Shown here piece after piece: positions 1-9,836 of a DNA stretch of 39,559 nucleotides. The translations under genes and the position numbers were made by a program. Source of the DNA: Nocardia exalbida NBRC 100660 (GTDB taxonomy: Bacteria; Actinomycetota; Actinomycetes; Mycobacteriales; Mycobacteriaceae); NCBI RefSeq assembly GCF_000308575.1, contig NZ_BAFZ01000038.1:1-39559 (forward strand), written 5' to 3'. Every line of letters begins with the position of its first letter. Positions within the stretch are counted from its first letter, which is position 1. Below the pieces are notes generated by a model. The model did not search any database. It was not told the origin of the DNA and saw only the letters and a list, made by a program, of their open reading frames with translations.

Positions 1-852
1 CACACGAGCTCCGGGCGCATCCCGACGGACAAGGGCTATCGGCAGTTCGTCGATCGGATCTCAGAGGTGAAGCCGCTGTCGGCGGCGGAGCGCAGGGCGA
101 TCATGGAGTTCCTGGAGTCCGGTGTCGATCTCGACGACGTGCTGCGCCGGGGCGTCCGTCTGCTGGCCCAGCTGACCAGGCAGGTCGCCGTCGTGCAGTA
201 CCCGACGGTCTCGGCGTCCACGGTCCGCCACATCGAGGTGGTCGCGCTCAATCCCGCCCGCCTGCTGCTGGTGGTGATCACCGACACCGGCCGGGTCGAC
301 CAGCGCCTGGTGGAACTCGGCGCGCTGATCGATGACGAGGACCTGGCCGCGCTGCGCGGCATGCTCGGCGGAGCGATGGACGGCAAACGCCTGGCCTCGG
401 CCTCGGCGGCGGTCGCCGAGCTACCCGAGCACGCGCCGGTGCGGCTGCGCGACGTGCTGGTGCGGGTGTCCACGGTGCTGGTGGAGACCCTGGTGGAGCA
501 CCCGGAGGAGCGATTGGTGCTCGGCGGCACCGCCAACCTCACCCGCAACGCCGCCGACTTCGGTTTCCCCGGCTCGCTGCGCGCGGTCCTGGAGGCGCTG
601 GAAGAACAGGTCATCGTGCTCAAGCTGCTCGCCGCGGCCCAGCATCCGGGGACGGTCACGGTGCGGATCGGCGAGGAGACGCAGGTAGAGCAGATGCGGG
701 GCACCTCGGTGGTGTCCACCGGCTACGGCGCGGCGGGAGCGGTGCTCGGCGGAATGGGGGTGCTCGGCCCGACCCGGATGGACTACCCGGGCACGATCGC
801 ATCGGTGGCGGCCGTGGCCCGATACATCGGTGAGGTCCTCGCCGAGCGCTGA
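1..852 (+). CDS. hrcA: HrcA heat-inducible transcription repressor (5' end outside the window)
   Basis: The frame is open from base 1 and begins inside the N-terminal part with [14 protein letters not shown], the conserved HrcA segment that follows the winged helix; 283 residues are visible to the TGA at 850-852. HrcA is the repressor that binds CIRCE elements and holds down class I heat-shock genes. The start codon, the DNA-binding domain and any CIRCE site lie upstream of the window. It is followed after 151 bp by dnaJ2, the usual actinobacterial pairing, which suggests a shared stress-response locus. A later in-frame start at 67 would delete a conserved block and is not the true start. Confidence 0.95.
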   Translation, partial: HTSSGRIPTDKGYRQFVDRISEVKPLSAAERRAIMEFLESGVDLDDVLRRGVRLLAQLTRQVAVVQYPTVSASTVRHIEVVALNPARLLLVVITDTGRVDQRLVELGALIDDEDLAALRGMLGGAMDGKRLASASAAVAELPEHAPVRLRDVLVRVSTVLVETLVEHPEERLVLGGTANLTRNAADFGFPGSLRAVLEALEEQVIVLKLLAAAQHPGTVTVRIGEETQVEQMRGTSVVSTGYGAAGAVLGGMGVLGPTRMDYPGTIASVAAVARYIGEVLAER

Positions 853-864
853 CCTGACCAGCGC
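846..864 (+). terminator. Weak hairpin at the end of hrcA
   Basis: GCGCTG (846-851) and CAGCGC (859-864) are perfect 6-bp arms around a 7-nt loop that includes the hrcA stop codon. No T-run follows, so this may only slow or partly end transcription before dnaJ2. Confidence 0.25.
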
Positions 865-906
865 GGGGAGACGCCACTGCTACGCTCGACCTTTCGGCCG
901 GATAAA

Positions 907-927
907 GTTGAGTGCACAAGACTAATG
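907..927 (+). promoter_or_regulatory. Possible HspR (HAIR-like) site upstream of dnaJ2
   Basis: GTTGAGT (907-913), a 7-nt spacer and ACTAATG (921-927) match 11 of 14 defined positions of the HAIR consensus CTTGAGT-N7-ACTCAAG bound by the heat-shock repressor HspR. The right half is poor. It lies about 77 bp before the dnaJ2 start. The family consensus is established; use here is inferred. Confidence 0.25.
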
Positions 928-1003
928 CTGTTGCCGGCGCGCTTCGAACGCGGCGCGGGCACCGGCGGCACCGTCGAGAACGACCAAGGACTAGAGAACT
1001 CAA

Positions 1004-2155
1004 GTGGCACGGGACTACTACGGACTGCTCGGCGTCGCGAAGAACGCGACCGATCAGGAGATCAAGCGGGCCTACCGCAAGCTGGCGCGTGAGCTCCACC
1101 CCGACGTCAACCCCGACGAGGCGGCGCAGGCCAGGTTCAAGGAAGTGTCGACCGCCTACGAGGTGCTGTCGGACCCGGAGAAGCGGCGCATCGTCGACAT
1201 GGGCGGCGACCCGCTGGAATCCGGGGGCGGCGGGGCCGGATTCAACGGCGCGGGCTTCGGCGGGCTCGGCGACGTGTTCGAGGCGTTCTTCGGCGGCATG
1301 AGCGGATCGGCCGGCGCGCGCAAGCCGCGCGGCCGCGTCCAGCCCGGCGCCGACTCGCTGATCCGCACCCGGCTCAGCCTGGCCGAGTGCGCGGTCGGCG
1401 TGACCAAGCACCTCACCGTGGACACCGCGATCCTGTGCGATATCTGCCAGGGCTCCGGCACCAACGGCAACTCCAAGCCGGTGCGCTGCGAAACCTGCGG
1501 CGGCGCGGGCGAAGTCCAGTCCGTGCAACGGTCCTTCCTCGGCCAGGTGCTGACCTCGCGCCCGTGCCCCACCTGCCGCGGCGCGGGCGAGACCATCCCC
1601 GACCCGTGCCACAAGTGCGGTGGCGACGGCCGGGTGCGGGCGCGCCGCGAGATCGCCGCCCCGATTCCCGCCGGTGTCGCGAACGGCATGCGGGTGCGGC
1701 TTGCCGCGCAGGGCGAGGTCGGCCCGGGTGGCGGTCACGCGGGTGACCTGTATGTCGAGATCGTGGAGCAGCCGCACGACGTCTTCGTCCGGGACGGCGA
1801 CGATCTGCACTGCACCATCCGGGTGCCGATGGTCGACGCGGCGCTGGGCACCACCGTCGTGATCGACACCATCCTCGACGGCCCCACCGAGCTGACCATT
1901 CCGGCGGGCACCCAGCCCGGCGAGATCTCGGTGCTGCGCGGGCACGGCATGCCGCGGCTGCGCTCCGGCGCGCGCGGTGACCTGCTCGCGCACCTGGACA
2001 TCGTGATCCCGGCCAAGCTGGACAGCAAGCAGACCGAACTGCTGCGCAAGTACAAGGGAATGCGCGAGCGCGAACGCGCCGAGGTGATGTCGGCGCAGTC
2101 CGAGCACAACAGCGGCCTGTTCGCGCGGCTGCGTGCCTCGTTCAGCGGGCGCTAG
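1004..2155 (+). CDS. dnaJ2: Chaperone protein DnaJ2 (Hsp40, type I)
   Basis: The 383-residue protein starts with GTG. It has an N-terminal J domain with the HPD motif at residues 32-34, a Gly/Phe-rich stretch at about 73-100, and four zinc-finger repeats of the CxxCxGxG type (cysteines at 145/148, 162/165, 188/191, 202/205), followed by the C-terminal substrate-binding region. DnaJ stimulates the ATPase of the main DnaK and delivers unfolded clients. Its position just after hrcA marks it as the second DnaJ of mycobacteria and relatives rather than the one in the dnaK operon. Its stop codon abuts the rsmE start, so the two are probably cotranscribed. In contrast with the J-like protein at 17501-18595, all hallmark residues are intact. 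Confidence 0.95.
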   Translation: MARDYYGLLGVAKNATDQEIKRAYRKLARELHPDVNPDEAAQARFKEVSTAYEVLSDPEKRRIVDMGGDPLESGGGGAGFNGAGFGGLGDVFEAFFGGMSGSAGARKPRGRVQPGADSLIRTRLSLAECAVGVTKHLTVDTAILCDICQGSGTNGNSKPVRCETCGGAGEVQSVQRSFLGQVLTSRPCPTCRGAGETIPDPCHKCGGDGRVRARREIAAPIPAGVANGMRVRLAAQGEVGPGGGHAGDLYVEIVEQPHDVFVRDGDDLHCTIRVPMVDAALGTTVVIDTILDGPTELTIPAGTQPGEISVLRGHGMPRLRSGARGDLLAHLDIVIPAKLDSKQTELLRKYKGMRERERAEVMSAQSEHNSGLFARLRASFSGR

Positions 2156-2896
2156 GTGGCCGCGACGGTCTTCTACCTCGACGAGGTGCCCGAGCCGGGT
2201 GCGGTCGCGGTGCTCGACGGACCGGAGGGCAGGCACGCCGCCACGGTGCGCCGTATCCGGGTCGGCGAGCCGATCACCCTCTCCGATGGGCGCGGCATGC
2301 TCGCCGAATCGGAGGTCGTCGCCGCACACCGTGACCGGCTCGAGCTGGCGGTGCGCGACCGGAGGCTCGCGGCCCCGCCGACGCCGCCGGTGACCGTCGT
2401 GCAGGCGCTGCCGAAATCCGACCGTTCCGAGCTGGCGGTCGAGCTGATGACCGAGGCGGGCGCCGACGCCGTCATTCCCTGGCAGGCCGCGCGCTGCGTG
2501 GCGAACTGGGAGGCCAAGGCGGGCAAAGGGGTGGACAAATGGCGGGCCGCGGCGCGTTCGGCCGCCCGGCAGTCCCGCCGCGCCTACATCCCGGAAGTCG
2601 CCGACCTGCACCGCACAAAAGAGCTGCTGGAGCTGGTCCGGAAGGCCAAGGCCGCCGGTGCGATCGTCGCGGCGCTGCACGAATCCGGTACCGCTCGCTT
2701 CACCGAATTGCCCTTCGCCGACGCCACCGAAATCGTCCTCGTGGTCGGTCCGGAAGGCGGGCTGGACGACGCGGAACTCGCCGCTTTGACCGAGGCGGGC
2801 GCGGACGTGACGTTGCTCGGTCCGACGGTTCTGCGTACCTCCACCGCGGCGGCGGTCGCCCTCGGCGCCCTCGGCGCGCTGACATCACGCTGGTGA
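2156..2896 (+). CDS. rsmE: 16S rRNA (uracil-1498-N3)-methyltransferase RsmE
   Basis: The GTG start follows the dnaJ2 TAG with no gap. The 246-residue length fits RsmE. An N-terminal PUA-like segment (about 1-75, with [11 protein letters not shown]) precedes a SPOUT domain with [10 protein letters not shown] (about residues 83-92), the [13 protein letters not shown] cofactor-loop motif (about 197-209) and the knot end [16 protein letters not shown]. RsmE methylates N3 of U1498 in the decoding-site helix of assembled 30S subunits. The direct junction with dnaJ2 implies translational coupling. Confidence 0.93.
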   Translation: MAATVFYLDEVPEPGAVAVLDGPEGRHAATVRRIRVGEPITLSDGRGMLAESEVVAAHRDRLELAVRDRRLAAPPTPPVTVVQALPKSDRSELAVELMTEAGADAVIPWQAARCVANWEAKAGKGVDKWRAAARSAARQSRRAYIPEVADLHRTKELLELVRKAKAAGAIVAALHESGTARFTELPFADATEIVLVVGPEGGLDDAELAALTEAGADVTLLGPTVLRTSTAAAVALGALGALTSRW

Positions 2897-2936
2897 CGAT
2901 TCCCCCGTGTGGCGCGACAATCGGTGCGGTGCTCGG

Positions 2937-4181
2937 TCAGACCCGGACAGGTGCCGCTTCCGGGGCGGGAGTGGCACGCCTCGCCGTCTCGCGCTGCGCT
3001 CGATGCGATACGCCCAGCAGTAACGCCGCGAGGACCATCAGGAAGCCGATGCCGCAGGTCAGGCCGAGCCATCCGGCTCTGGCGTAAGCGATACCGGCCG
3101 CGCCGCCGACCAGCGCGCTGCCCAGGTAGTAGGCGAACAGATACAGCGACGACGCCGCGCCCCGATTGCCTTCGGCCATCGCGCCCACCCATGCGCTCGC
3201 CGCGGTGTGCGCTCCGAAAAACCCTGCGGTGTAGAGCAATACGCCGGGTATCACGGTACCGAGGTGATCGGGAATCGTGAGGACGAGCCCGATTGTCATC
3301 GCCCCCAGTGAGATCGTGAGCACCCACTGCCTGCCGATCCGGTCGGTCAGCCGTCCGGACGCCGCGGAGGCCGCCGTTCCGGCCAGATACAGCACGAACA
3401 CCAGCCCTGCCAGCGCTTCCGGCAAGCTGAACGGCGCCCTGGTCAGCCGGTAGCCGAGATAGTTGTACATCGAGACGAACCCGCCCATCAGCACGAACGC
3501 CAGCCCGAACAGCGCGAGCAGTCCGCGATGGCGCAACTGGCTGCCCAGGTCGCCGAGCACCGTGCGGATACCGGCGGGCCGCGGGGCGAAGCCGCGAGAC
3601 GGCGGCAGCCACCGGACGAACCCCACGGTGCAGGCCGCGGCGGCGAGGGAGGCCGCGGCCAGCGCCCACCGCCAGGACGCGAGGTCCGAGGTGAACGCCG
3701 GAATCAACCGCCCGGCCAGCCCACCGATCGTGGTGCCCGCGACATAGATGCCCATCGCGGCGCCCAACCCGTCCCCGCCGATCTCCTCCGCCAGATATGC
3801 CATAGCCACCGCGGGCACACCGGCCAAGGCGACGCCCTGAAGCGCTCGTCCGGCGAGCAGCACATCCAATGAGGGGCTCAGCGGTAGCAGCAGTCCGATC
3901 ACCGCCGCCGCGATGGCCGAACCGGTCATCACCCTGGTCCGGCCGATCCGCGACGAGAGCGCACTCACCGGGATGATCGCCAGCGCGAGGAATCCGGTCG
4001 TGAGCGAGACCGCCAGCGCCGCTCGGGCAGGCGTCGCGCCGAACGCGGCCGAGAGGCTCGGCAGCAGCGCCTGGGCGCTGTACATGGAGGCGAAGGTCGT
4101 CAAGCCGGCCGCGAACAGCGCGGTGGTGATCCTGCGGTCGTGGGCGGCGTCCCGTGCCACCCCGCTCGGAGTCGTGGTCAT
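2937..4181 (-). CDS. Major facilitator superfamily efflux transporter
   Basis: This 414-residue protein has about twelve hydrophobic segments and the MFS loop 2-3 signature LSSRIGRTRV, with the equivalent TDRIGRQWV in the second half. The start at 4181 is chosen because an excellent ribosome-binding site (AAAGGAGG) lies 6 nt upstream; the frame stays open to 4454 but that extension has no hydrophobic character. It resembles drug/proton antiporters of the YnfM/AraJ sort, though the substrate cannot be told. It is divergent from a LysR regulator 100 bp away, the classic layout for regulator-controlled export. Confidence 0.88.
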   Translation of the reverse strand: MTTTPSGVARDAAHDRRITTALFAAGLTTFASMYSAQALLPSLSAAFGATPARAALAVSLTTGFLALAIIPVSALSSRIGRTRVMTGSAIAAAVIGLLLPLSPSLDVLLAGRALQGVALAGVPAVAMAYLAEEIGGDGLGAAMGIYVAGTTIGGLAGRLIPAFTSDLASWRWALAAASLAAAACTVGFVRWLPPSRGFAPRPAGIRTVLGDLGSQLRHRGLLALFGLAFVLMGGFVSMYNYLGYRLTRAPFSLPEALAGLVFVLYLAGTAASAASGRLTDRIGRQWVLTISLGAMTIGLVLTIPDHLGTVIPGVLLYTAGFFGAHTAASAWVGAMAEGNRGAASSLYLFAYYLGSALVGGAAGIAYARAGWLGLTCGIGFLMVLAALLLGVSHRAQRETARRATPAPEAAPVRV

Positions 4182-4250
4182 GGCTTCCTCCTTTCGACCA
4201 GCATCACCAGCCGTTGTTGAGAACGGAAATGAATAATGAGAGCCGAGTTC

Positions 4251-4265
4251 ATGCGCTGATCGCAT
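4251..4265. promoter_or_regulatory. LysR-type operator candidate (T-N11-A)
   Basis: ATGCG-N5-CGCAT is a perfect dyad that contains the T-N11-A core typical of LysR-family sites. It lies in the MFS-lysR intergenic region, 17 nt before the regulator start, where it could serve autorepression and activation of the transporter. Confidence 0.45.
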
Positions 4266-4281
4266 ATAGGGAGGCCGCAGC

Positions 4282-5184
4282 GTGCTGGGTGAGGATCTGG
4301 AGTGGTTCACGACACTCGCCGAGTTGGAGCGGGTGGGTGCGGCCGCGGATCGGTTGCACCTCGCGCAGCCGACGTTGTCGCGCATGCTGGCGCGATTGGA
4401 ACGCAGGGTGGGTGTCGAACTGTTCGATCGGCACGGGAAGCGGATCACCCTCAACGAGTTCGGGCGGATCTATTACGAGCACGCCCGCCGCGCGCGATCC
4501 GAGCTGGACGCCGCGAAACAGGCGCTCGCCGATCGGTCCAATCCGGCCGGGGGCGTGCTGCGGCTGTCGTTCCAGCACTCTTTCGGCGGCTCGCTGGTGC
4601 CGCAGCTGATCAGCGGTTTCCGGCGCGTTTCCGGCCGGATCACGATCACCTTGTGGCAGGGCGCGGCCGAAGCGGTAACCGAGCGGGTGCTCGCGGGCGA
4701 AGCCGATCTGGGCATCGTCTCGCCCCGCCCCGCCGTAGCGGGCATCGGCTGGCGCGCCGTGCTGCGTCAGCCACTGGTCCTCGCGGTGCCGCCGGAACAC
4801 CGGTTGGCCGGGCGGCGGCAGGTCCGGCTGGCGGAGGTGGCCGACGCGGAGTTCGTCACCATGCACCACGGCTTCGGGATGCGGCGCATCTTCGACGAAC
4901 TGTGCGCCGCCGCGGATATCCGGCCGAGGATCGCGTTCGAATCGAGTGATCTCGTCACCGTGGCCGGGCTGGTGTCGGTGGGGTTGGGGCTGGCCATCCT
5001 GCCGGGCGAAGACCCGCTGTCGGCGGGACCGCTCTCCGGCCCGGCCACGGTGCCGCTGGCGGACGCGGGCGCCGCTCGCGCGGTGGGGCTGGTCTGGTCC
5101 GCCGCGGCGACGCCACCGGACGCGGTGCGACGCTTTCGTGACTTCACCGAGGATTGGGCGCGCCGACGTGGGGGAATCCCGTGA
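4282..5184 (+). CDS. LysR family transcriptional regulator
   Basis: The 300-residue protein has a winged HTH at residues 1-60 (LERVGAAADRLHLAQPTLSR, then LERRVGVELFDRHGKRI) and a periplasmic-binding-like effector domain from about residue 90 (GGVLRLSFQHSFGGSLVPQL). The GTG start at 4282 has GGGAGG upstream. LysR regulators usually control the divergent neighbour in response to a small ligand, here most likely the MFS transporter. The ligand is unknown. Confidence 0.93.
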   Translation: MLGEDLEWFTTLAELERVGAAADRLHLAQPTLSRMLARLERRVGVELFDRHGKRITLNEFGRIYYEHARRARSELDAAKQALADRSNPAGGVLRLSFQHSFGGSLVPQLISGFRRVSGRITITLWQGAAEAVTERVLAGEADLGIVSPRPAVAGIGWRAVLRQPLVLAVPPEHRLAGRRQVRLAEVADAEFVTMHHGFGMRRIFDELCAAADIRPRIAFESSDLVTVAGLVSVGLGLAILPGEDPLSAGPLSGPATVPLADAGAARAVGLVWSAAATPPDAVRRFRDFTEDWARRRGGIP

Positions 5185-5288
5185 GGACCTGATTGCGCCC
5201 GGAGCATATTCACTGGGCGGTGTCGGTGGGGCGGGTTAAACTTCTCTCCATACAGCAGTCGAGACCGGAAAGCAGGCTATAGCCACTT

Positions 5289-7475
5289 TTGAGAACACAA
5301 GGCGAGATCGGCGACCCGGCCACCCCAGCGGCGGGCATCGGCGCCGGCGACAACGGTTCGGGTCCCGCAGCGCGCACCGTGCGCTCGAGTATCGAACTCG
5401 CTCCCGAATCCGTGTTCCCCTTCCTCGGTTCGGCCGACCAGAACCTTCGTGAACTGGAAACGCTGCTCGACGCGGACATTCACGTCCGCGGCAATTCCGT
5501 GACCCTCACCGGCAAGGCGGCCGATGTCGCGCTCGCCGAGCGGGTGATCGAGCAGCTCGTCGCGCTCACCGGCCGCAACCGCGTGGTGACGCCCGAGGCC
5601 GTTCGGCACACCGTGTCCATGCTCACCGAGGGCTCCAGCGACTCCCCCGCGGAAGTGCTCAGCCTGGACATCCTGTCCCGGCGGGGCAAGACCATCCGGC
5701 CCAAGACGCTGAACCAGAAGCGCTACGTCGACGCGATCGACGCCAACACCATCGTGTTCGGCATCGGCCCCGCCGGTACCGGCAAGACCTATCTGGCCAT
5801 GGCCAAGGCGGTTCAGGCGCTACAGTCCAAGTCGGTCAACCGGATCATCCTCACCCGCCCCGCGGTCGAGGCGGGGGAGCGGCTCGGCTTCCTGCCCGGC
5901 ACGCTGAACGAGAAGATCGATCCGTATCTGCGCCCGCTCTACGACGCGCTGCACGACATGATGGATCCGGAGGCCATTCCGAAGCTGATGGCGGCCGGTG
6001 TCATCGAGGTCGCGCCGCTGGCCTACATGCGCGGACGCGCGCAACCGCTTCATACGAAGGTTTTGACCCCGGAGGGCTTCCGCCCGATCGGCGAGCTCCA
6101 GGTCGGTGACTTCGTCATCGGGTCGAACGGACATCCCACCGAGATACTGGGCGTTTACCCACAGGGTTTCAAGGAGATCTACAGGGTCTACACGCAGGAT
6201 GGCGCATCCACGCTCGCGTCGGGCGACCATCTGTGGTCGGTATACACGCGTTCCGACCGTCGTCGGGGCAAGCCGCCGCGTGTGCTGCAAACAAAGGAGA
6301 TGATCGGAAATCTTCGAGCAGCGCACCACCACCGCTACGAGTTGCCGGTCCTGAGCGGGCCTGTTCGTTTCGAAGCGCGCACGGTGCCGATGAATCCGTA
6401 CGCCCTGGGATTGCTACTCGGCGATGGATGCCTCACAGGCAGCACAACCCCCAGCTTTGCGACCAACGATCCGGAACTGGCCGCAGCGCTCGAACAAGCG
6501 ATCCCCGGCGTTGTTCTTCGCCGGACGTCCGAGGTCGACTATGTGATCGGTCGAATCCGGCGTCCGGGTGAGCCGGTCACTACCCCCAACCCGGTGACCC
6601 TGATCGCCAGGCAACTCGGACTCGCGGGCACCCGATCCGATACCAAGTTCGTCCCTCGCGAGTACCTGCTCAACGACTACGAAGTCAGATTAGGTGTTCT
6701 GCAGGGGTTGCTCGACTCGGATGGTGGTCCGGTTACGCAGAGTGGTCGAACCTGCCGTATCCAATTCTCGACGGTATCCCGACAGTTGCGTGACGACGTC
6801 GTGTTCCTGGTCCAATCGCTCGGTGGGGTCGTCACCGTCCGGACCAGGGCTGCTGAAGGCCGGAAGCCTGGGCTGGCGAGGGGCCGGTCGGTCACACATC
6901 GGTCGGATGCGCATGTTCTCGATGTCCGGTTGCCGGAAGGCGTCGCGCCGTTCCGGCTGGCACGCAAGGCGACGAAGTACCGAGAGTCCGGTGGCGGTCG
7001 GCCGATGCGTTTCATCGACCGAATCGAATCCGTCGGAACCGACGAAGCAGTGTGCATTCGAGTGGCTGCCAGCGACTCGCTGTATGTCACCGAAGACTTC
7101 CTCCTTACGCACAACACTCTGAACGATTCGTTCATCATCCTCGACGAGGCGCAGAACACCACCGCCGAGCAGATGAAGATGTTCCTCACCCGCCTCGGCT
7201 TCGGCTCGAAGATCGTGGTGACCGGTGACGTGACCCAGGTCGATCTGCCGAACGGCGCACGGTCGGGCCTGCGCGCCGCCAGCGAGATCCTCACCGAGAT
7301 CGAAGACATCCACTTCGCGGAACTGACCAGCAGCGACGTGGTCCGCCACCGGCTGGTCTCCGACATCGTCGACGCCTACGACCGTTTCGAGGCCCAGACG
7401 CGCCCGCAGGTCGCCCCGCATTACGCGGGCAACCGGGCGCAGCGCCGCGCGGCGAACCGGTCGGACCGGCGATAA
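5289..7475 (+). CDS. phoH: PhoH-like ATPase containing an intein
   Basis: The 728-residue precursor would splice to about 369 residues, the normal PhoH size. The start is TTG: an in-frame TAG lies at 5280-5282 and no ATG/GTG precedes the conserved N-terminus. The host protein has a KH-like N-terminal part, Walker A GPAGTGKT (160-167), [14 protein letters not shown] (191-204) and, after the intein, Walker [12 protein letters not shown] and a C-terminal [12 protein letters not shown] segment. PhoH proteins are nucleotide-binding enzymes linked to RNA metabolism; the adjacent ybeY, CNNM gene and era support a role around ribosome/RNA maturation. The reading frame is continuous through the insertion, so this is not a pseudogene. 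The insertion falls after AYMRGR, just before the Walker B strand. Confidence 0.95.
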   Translation: MRTQGEIGDPATPAAGIGAGDNGSGPAARTVRSSIELAPESVFPFLGSADQNLRELETLLDADIHVRGNSVTLTGKAADVALAERVIEQLVALTGRNRVVTPEAVRHTVSMLTEGSSDSPAEVLSLDILSRRGKTIRPKTLNQKRYVDAIDANTIVFGIGPAGTGKTYLAMAKAVQALQSKSVNRIILTRPAVEAGERLGFLPGTLNEKIDPYLRPLYDALHDMMDPEAIPKLMAAGVIEVAPLAYMRGRAQPLHTKVLTPEGFRPIGELQVGDFVIGSNGHPTEILGVYPQGFKEIYRVYTQDGASTLASGDHLWSVYTRSDRRRGKPPRVLQTKEMIGNLRAAHHHRYELPVLSGPVRFEARTVPMNPYALGLLLGDGCLTGSTTPSFATNDPELAAALEQAIPGVVLRRTSEVDYVIGRIRRPGEPVTTPNPVTLIARQLGLAGTRSDTKFVPREYLLNDYEVRLGVLQGLLDSDGGPVTQSGRTCRIQFSTVSRQLRDDVVFLVQSLGGVVTVRTRAAEGRKPGLARGRSVTHRSDAHVLDVRLPEGVAPFRLARKATKYRESGGGRPMRFIDRIESVGTDEAVCIRVAASDSLYVTEDFLLTHNTLNDSFIILDEAQNTTAEQMKMFLTRLGFGSKIVVTGDVTQVDLPNGARSGLRAASEILTEIEDIHFAELTSSDVVRHRLVSDIVDAYDRFEAQTRPQVAPHYAGNRAQRRAANRSDRR
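6039..7115 (+). mobile_element. Intein (class 3 signature) with LAGLIDADG homing endonuclease, within phoH
   Basis: These 359 residues (251-609 of the precursor) separate MRGR from TLNDSF, which are contiguous in ordinary PhoH. The first residue is Ala, not Cys/Ser. Block A is the [20 protein letters not shown] region. Block B is SGDHLW with Trp316 two residues after the His. Block F starts at Cys589 ([12 protein letters not shown]), and the C-terminus is LLTHN followed by Thr610. Trp in block B, Cys in block F and Thr before the final His-Asn form the WCT triplet that defines class 3 inteins, in which the block F Cys replaces residue 1 as nucleophile. Two LAGLIDADG motifs are present ([11 protein letters not shown], about 371-381; [11 protein letters not shown], about 469-479). 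The DNA looks less GC-biased than the flanking exteins, consistent with horizontal arrival. Confidence 0.93.
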
Positions 7476-7537
7476 CTCGTCTCGCCGGGCGGGGCTCCGC
7501 TCCGCCGACGCGATAGCGGGGATCGTAGGCTGTTCGG

Positions 7538-8092
7538 GTGAGCATCGAGATCGCCAACGAGTCGGGTATCGACGTACCCGAAGAAGAGCTGGTCAGCGTC
7601 GCGCGGTTCGTGATCGCGCGGATGGACGTGCACCCGGCCGCGGAGCTGTCGATGGTGCTCGTCGATCTCGACACCATGGCCGATCTGCACATGCGCTGGA
7701 TGGACCTACCCGGCCCGACCGACGTCATGTCCTTCCCGATGGACGAACTCGAGCCGGGCGGCCGGCCCGACAGCCCCGAACCCGGCCCGTCCATGCTCGG
7801 CGACATCGTGTTGTGCCCGGAGTTCGCCGCCGGGCAGGCCCGCAAGGCGGGGCACTCCCTGGATCACGAACTCGCCCTGCTCACCGTGCACGGCGTCCTG
7901 CACCTGCTCGGCTACGACCACGCCGAGCCGGAGGAGGAGAAGGAGATGTTCGCGTTGCAGGCCCGGCTGCTCGAGGAGTGGTACGAGAGCCTGCGGGAAG
8001 CTCGTCGGCGTGCCGAGCTGGCCGAACGCGACGCGCGGTTGCTGGGCAAGGCGGGCTTCACCACACCGGGTGACTCCTCGGGTCAAGCGTGA
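7538..8092 (+). CDS. ybeY: Endoribonuclease YbeY (rRNA maturation factor)
   Basis: The 184-residue protein starts with GTG. It carries the zinc motif H-x3-H-x5-H at His118, His122 and His128 ([11 protein letters not shown]), preceded by the conserved [10 protein letters not shown] and LGDIVLCPE segments. YbeY is a metal-dependent RNase in 16S rRNA 3'-end maturation and ribosome quality control. It follows phoH by 62 bp and overlaps the next gene by 4 bp (GTGA), so a phoH-ybeY-CNNM-era operon is likely. The roughly 30-residue charged tail is longer than in E. coli. Confidence 0.95.
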   Translation: MSIEIANESGIDVPEEELVSVARFVIARMDVHPAAELSMVLVDLDTMADLHMRWMDLPGPTDVMSFPMDELEPGGRPDSPEPGPSMLGDIVLCPEFAAGQARKAGHSLDHELALLTVHGVLHLLGYDHAEPEEEKEMFALQARLLEEWYESLREARRRAELAERDARLLGKAGFTTPGDSSGQA

Positions 8093-9453
8093 ATTCGCTG
8101 ACCCTCGTTCTGCTCGCGGTCCTGCTCATCTCGGTGGGTGGGGTCTTCGCCGGTGTCGATTCCGCCCTGAACACGATCTCGCCCGCCCGCGTCGACGACA
8201 TGATGCGCGCCGACCGGCCCGGCGCGGTGCGGTTGAGCCGGGTCGTCGCCGACCGGGCGCGCTACGTGAATCTCATGGTGCTGCTGCGCATCCTGTGCGA
8301 GATCGGCGCCACGGTGCTGCTGACGGCGGGGCTGATGACGGTCTGGGGGAGGAACTGGGCGCTGCTGGTCACCGCGCTGGTGATGGTGCTGGTTTCCTAC
8401 GTGGTGATCGGCGTGGGCCCGCGTACGCTGGGCCGGCAGCACGCGTACTCCATCGCGCTGGCCGCGGCCTTGCCGCTGCAGTTCATCGGCGCGCTGCTCG
8501 GCCCCCTGAGCAGGCTGCTGATCCTCATCGGTAACGCGATCACCCCGGGTAAAGGTTTTCGCAACGGCCCCTTCGCTTCCGAGATCGAGCTGCGCGAGGT
8601 GGTCGAGATGGCCAGTGAGCGCGGCGTGGTCGCCGACGACGAACGGCGCATGATCCAGTCGGTCTTCGAACTCGGCGACACACCGGCGCGCGCGGTGATG
8701 GTGCCGCGCACCGAGATGGTGTGGATCGAAGCGGACAAGACCGCGGCGCAGGCGATGTCGCTGGCGGTGCGTTCCGGGCATTCGCGGATCCCGGTGATCG
8801 GCGAGAACGTCGACGACATCCTGGGCGTGGTCTATCTGAAGGATTTGGTGCCGTACACCGATCGCAGCCGCAAGGTACGGGTGCGCGAGGTGATGCGGCC
8901 CGCGGTGTTCATGCCCGACTCCAAACCGCTGGACAGCTTGCTCGACGAGATGCAGCGCAGGCGCAACCACATGGCGTTGCTGGTGGACGAGTACGGCGGC
9001 ATCGCGGGGCTGGTGACCATCGAGGACGTGCTCGAGGAGATCGTCGGTGAGATCGCCGATGAGTACGACACCGACGAGACCCCGCCCATCGAGGATCTCG
9101 GTGACGGCCGTTACCGCGTCTCGGCCCGGTTGCCGGTGGAGGACCTCGGTGAGCTGTACGGATTGGAGATCGATGAGGAGGACGTCGACACCGTCGGCGG
9201 CCTGCTCGCACACGAGCTGGGGCGCGTGCCGCTGCCCGGGTCGAAGATCGAGGCGCACGGGCTGGTGCTGCGCGGCGAAGGCGGCGCGGACGCGCGGGGC
9301 CGGATGCGGGTGAACACCGTAGTGGTACGCAAAGCGCGCGAGAAGGTCCCCGCGGGGAAGACCAACGGGGACAATGCCAATGGCAAGCGCAAGGCCAACG
9401 GATCGGAGCGGGAGATCCCTGCCGATCGCGACGAGGACGGAGACAGCGAATGA
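8089..9453 (+). CDS. CNNM/CorC-type membrane protein (hemolysin-C family) with CBS pair
   Basis: The 454-residue protein has an N-terminal DUF21 membrane domain with about three to four hydrophobic segments (residues 1-150), two CBS domains (about 200-320; [14 protein letters not shown] begins the first, [20 protein letters not shown] ends the second) and a C-terminal CorC/HlyC domain (about 340-420). It ends in a Lys/Asn/Gly-rich low-complexity tail. Relatives are linked to magnesium or cobalt export; the name hemolysin is historical. The GTG start overlaps the ybeY stop and its own stop overlaps the next start, giving tight coupling. Confidence 0.9.
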   Translation: MNSLTLVLLAVLLISVGGVFAGVDSALNTISPARVDDMMRADRPGAVRLSRVVADRARYVNLMVLLRILCEIGATVLLTAGLMTVWGRNWALLVTALVMVLVSYVVIGVGPRTLGRQHAYSIALAAALPLQFIGALLGPLSRLLILIGNAITPGKGFRNGPFASEIELREVVEMASERGVVADDERRMIQSVFELGDTPARAVMVPRTEMVWIEADKTAAQAMSLAVRSGHSRIPVIGENVDDILGVVYLKDLVPYTDRSRKVRVREVMRPAVFMPDSKPLDSLLDEMQRRRNHMALLVDEYGGIAGLVTIEDVLEEIVGEIADEYDTDETPPIEDLGDGRYRVSARLPVEDLGELYGLEIDEEDVDTVGGLLAHELGRVPLPGSKIEAHGLVLRGEGGADARGRMRVNTVVVRKAREKVPAGKTNGDNANGKRKANGSEREIPADRDEDGDSE

Positions 9454-9836
9454 CCGAACTGGACGCCGAGGACAACAAGCTGGTGGTGCTGGCCAGGGGC
9501 GCGCTCGGCCGCACCGGCGGGGCGAGCGGAGCGGCGATCCGGGACACCGACGGCCGCACCTACGCCGCCGGGGAGGTCACGTTGACCGCACTGCGGCTGA
9601 CGGCGCTGCAAGCCGCCGTGGCGGCGGCGTTGTCCAGCGGCGCGGAGGGATTCGAGGCGGCCGTCGTGGTCGGCGGGCGGTTGTCCGATTTCGGTGTGAC
9701 CGCGGTGCGTGAGGTGTCGGCGGAGGCGCGGATCATCTTCACCGACCGCGACGGCGCGGTGTTCGAGGTCGTCGACGACTCCGCGGACGCGGCCGACGCG
9801 GTGAGCGCCGAATCCGGCGAGGTTCGCGGTGGCTGA
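9450..9836 (+). CDS. Cytidine-deaminase-like protein lacking the zinc site
   Basis: The 128-residue protein starts at an ATGA overlap with the CNNM gene and overlaps era by 8 bp. The fold pattern follows small cytidine deaminases: [17 protein letters not shown] corresponds to the first strands and [18 protein letters not shown] to the helix that normally carries the catalytic HAE/CAE motif. Here that motif reads LTALQAA, and the PCxxC zinc ligands are absent; the protein has no cysteine at all. Deaminase activity is therefore unlikely. Genes of this kind sit before era in many actinobacteria, so a structural role tied to ribosome maturation is possible (inference). Confidence 0.8.
   Translation: MTELDAEDNKLVVLARGALGRTGGASGAAIRDTDGRTYAAGEVTLTALRLTALQAAVAAALSSGAEGFEAAVVVGGRLSDFGVTAVREVSAEARIIFTDRDGAVFEVVDDSADAADAVSAESGEVRGG

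Noticed and set aside
656..2680. A 674-codon minus-strand open frame across dnaJ2 and rsmE.
   Set aside because: Its product is low-complexity Arg/Gly/His-rich with no domain, and it is the antisense shadow of two well-supported genes, as is common in high-GC DNA.
3463..4236. Plus-strand ORFs opposite the MFS gene.
   Set aside because: Composition is shadow-like and none has a ribosome-binding site; the minus-strand frame has clear membrane helices and MFS motifs.
6039..7115. Interpretation of the phoH insertion as an IS element or gene disruption.
   Set aside because: The frame is uninterrupted, splice-junction motifs are at both ends and no inverted terminal repeats or transposase are present.
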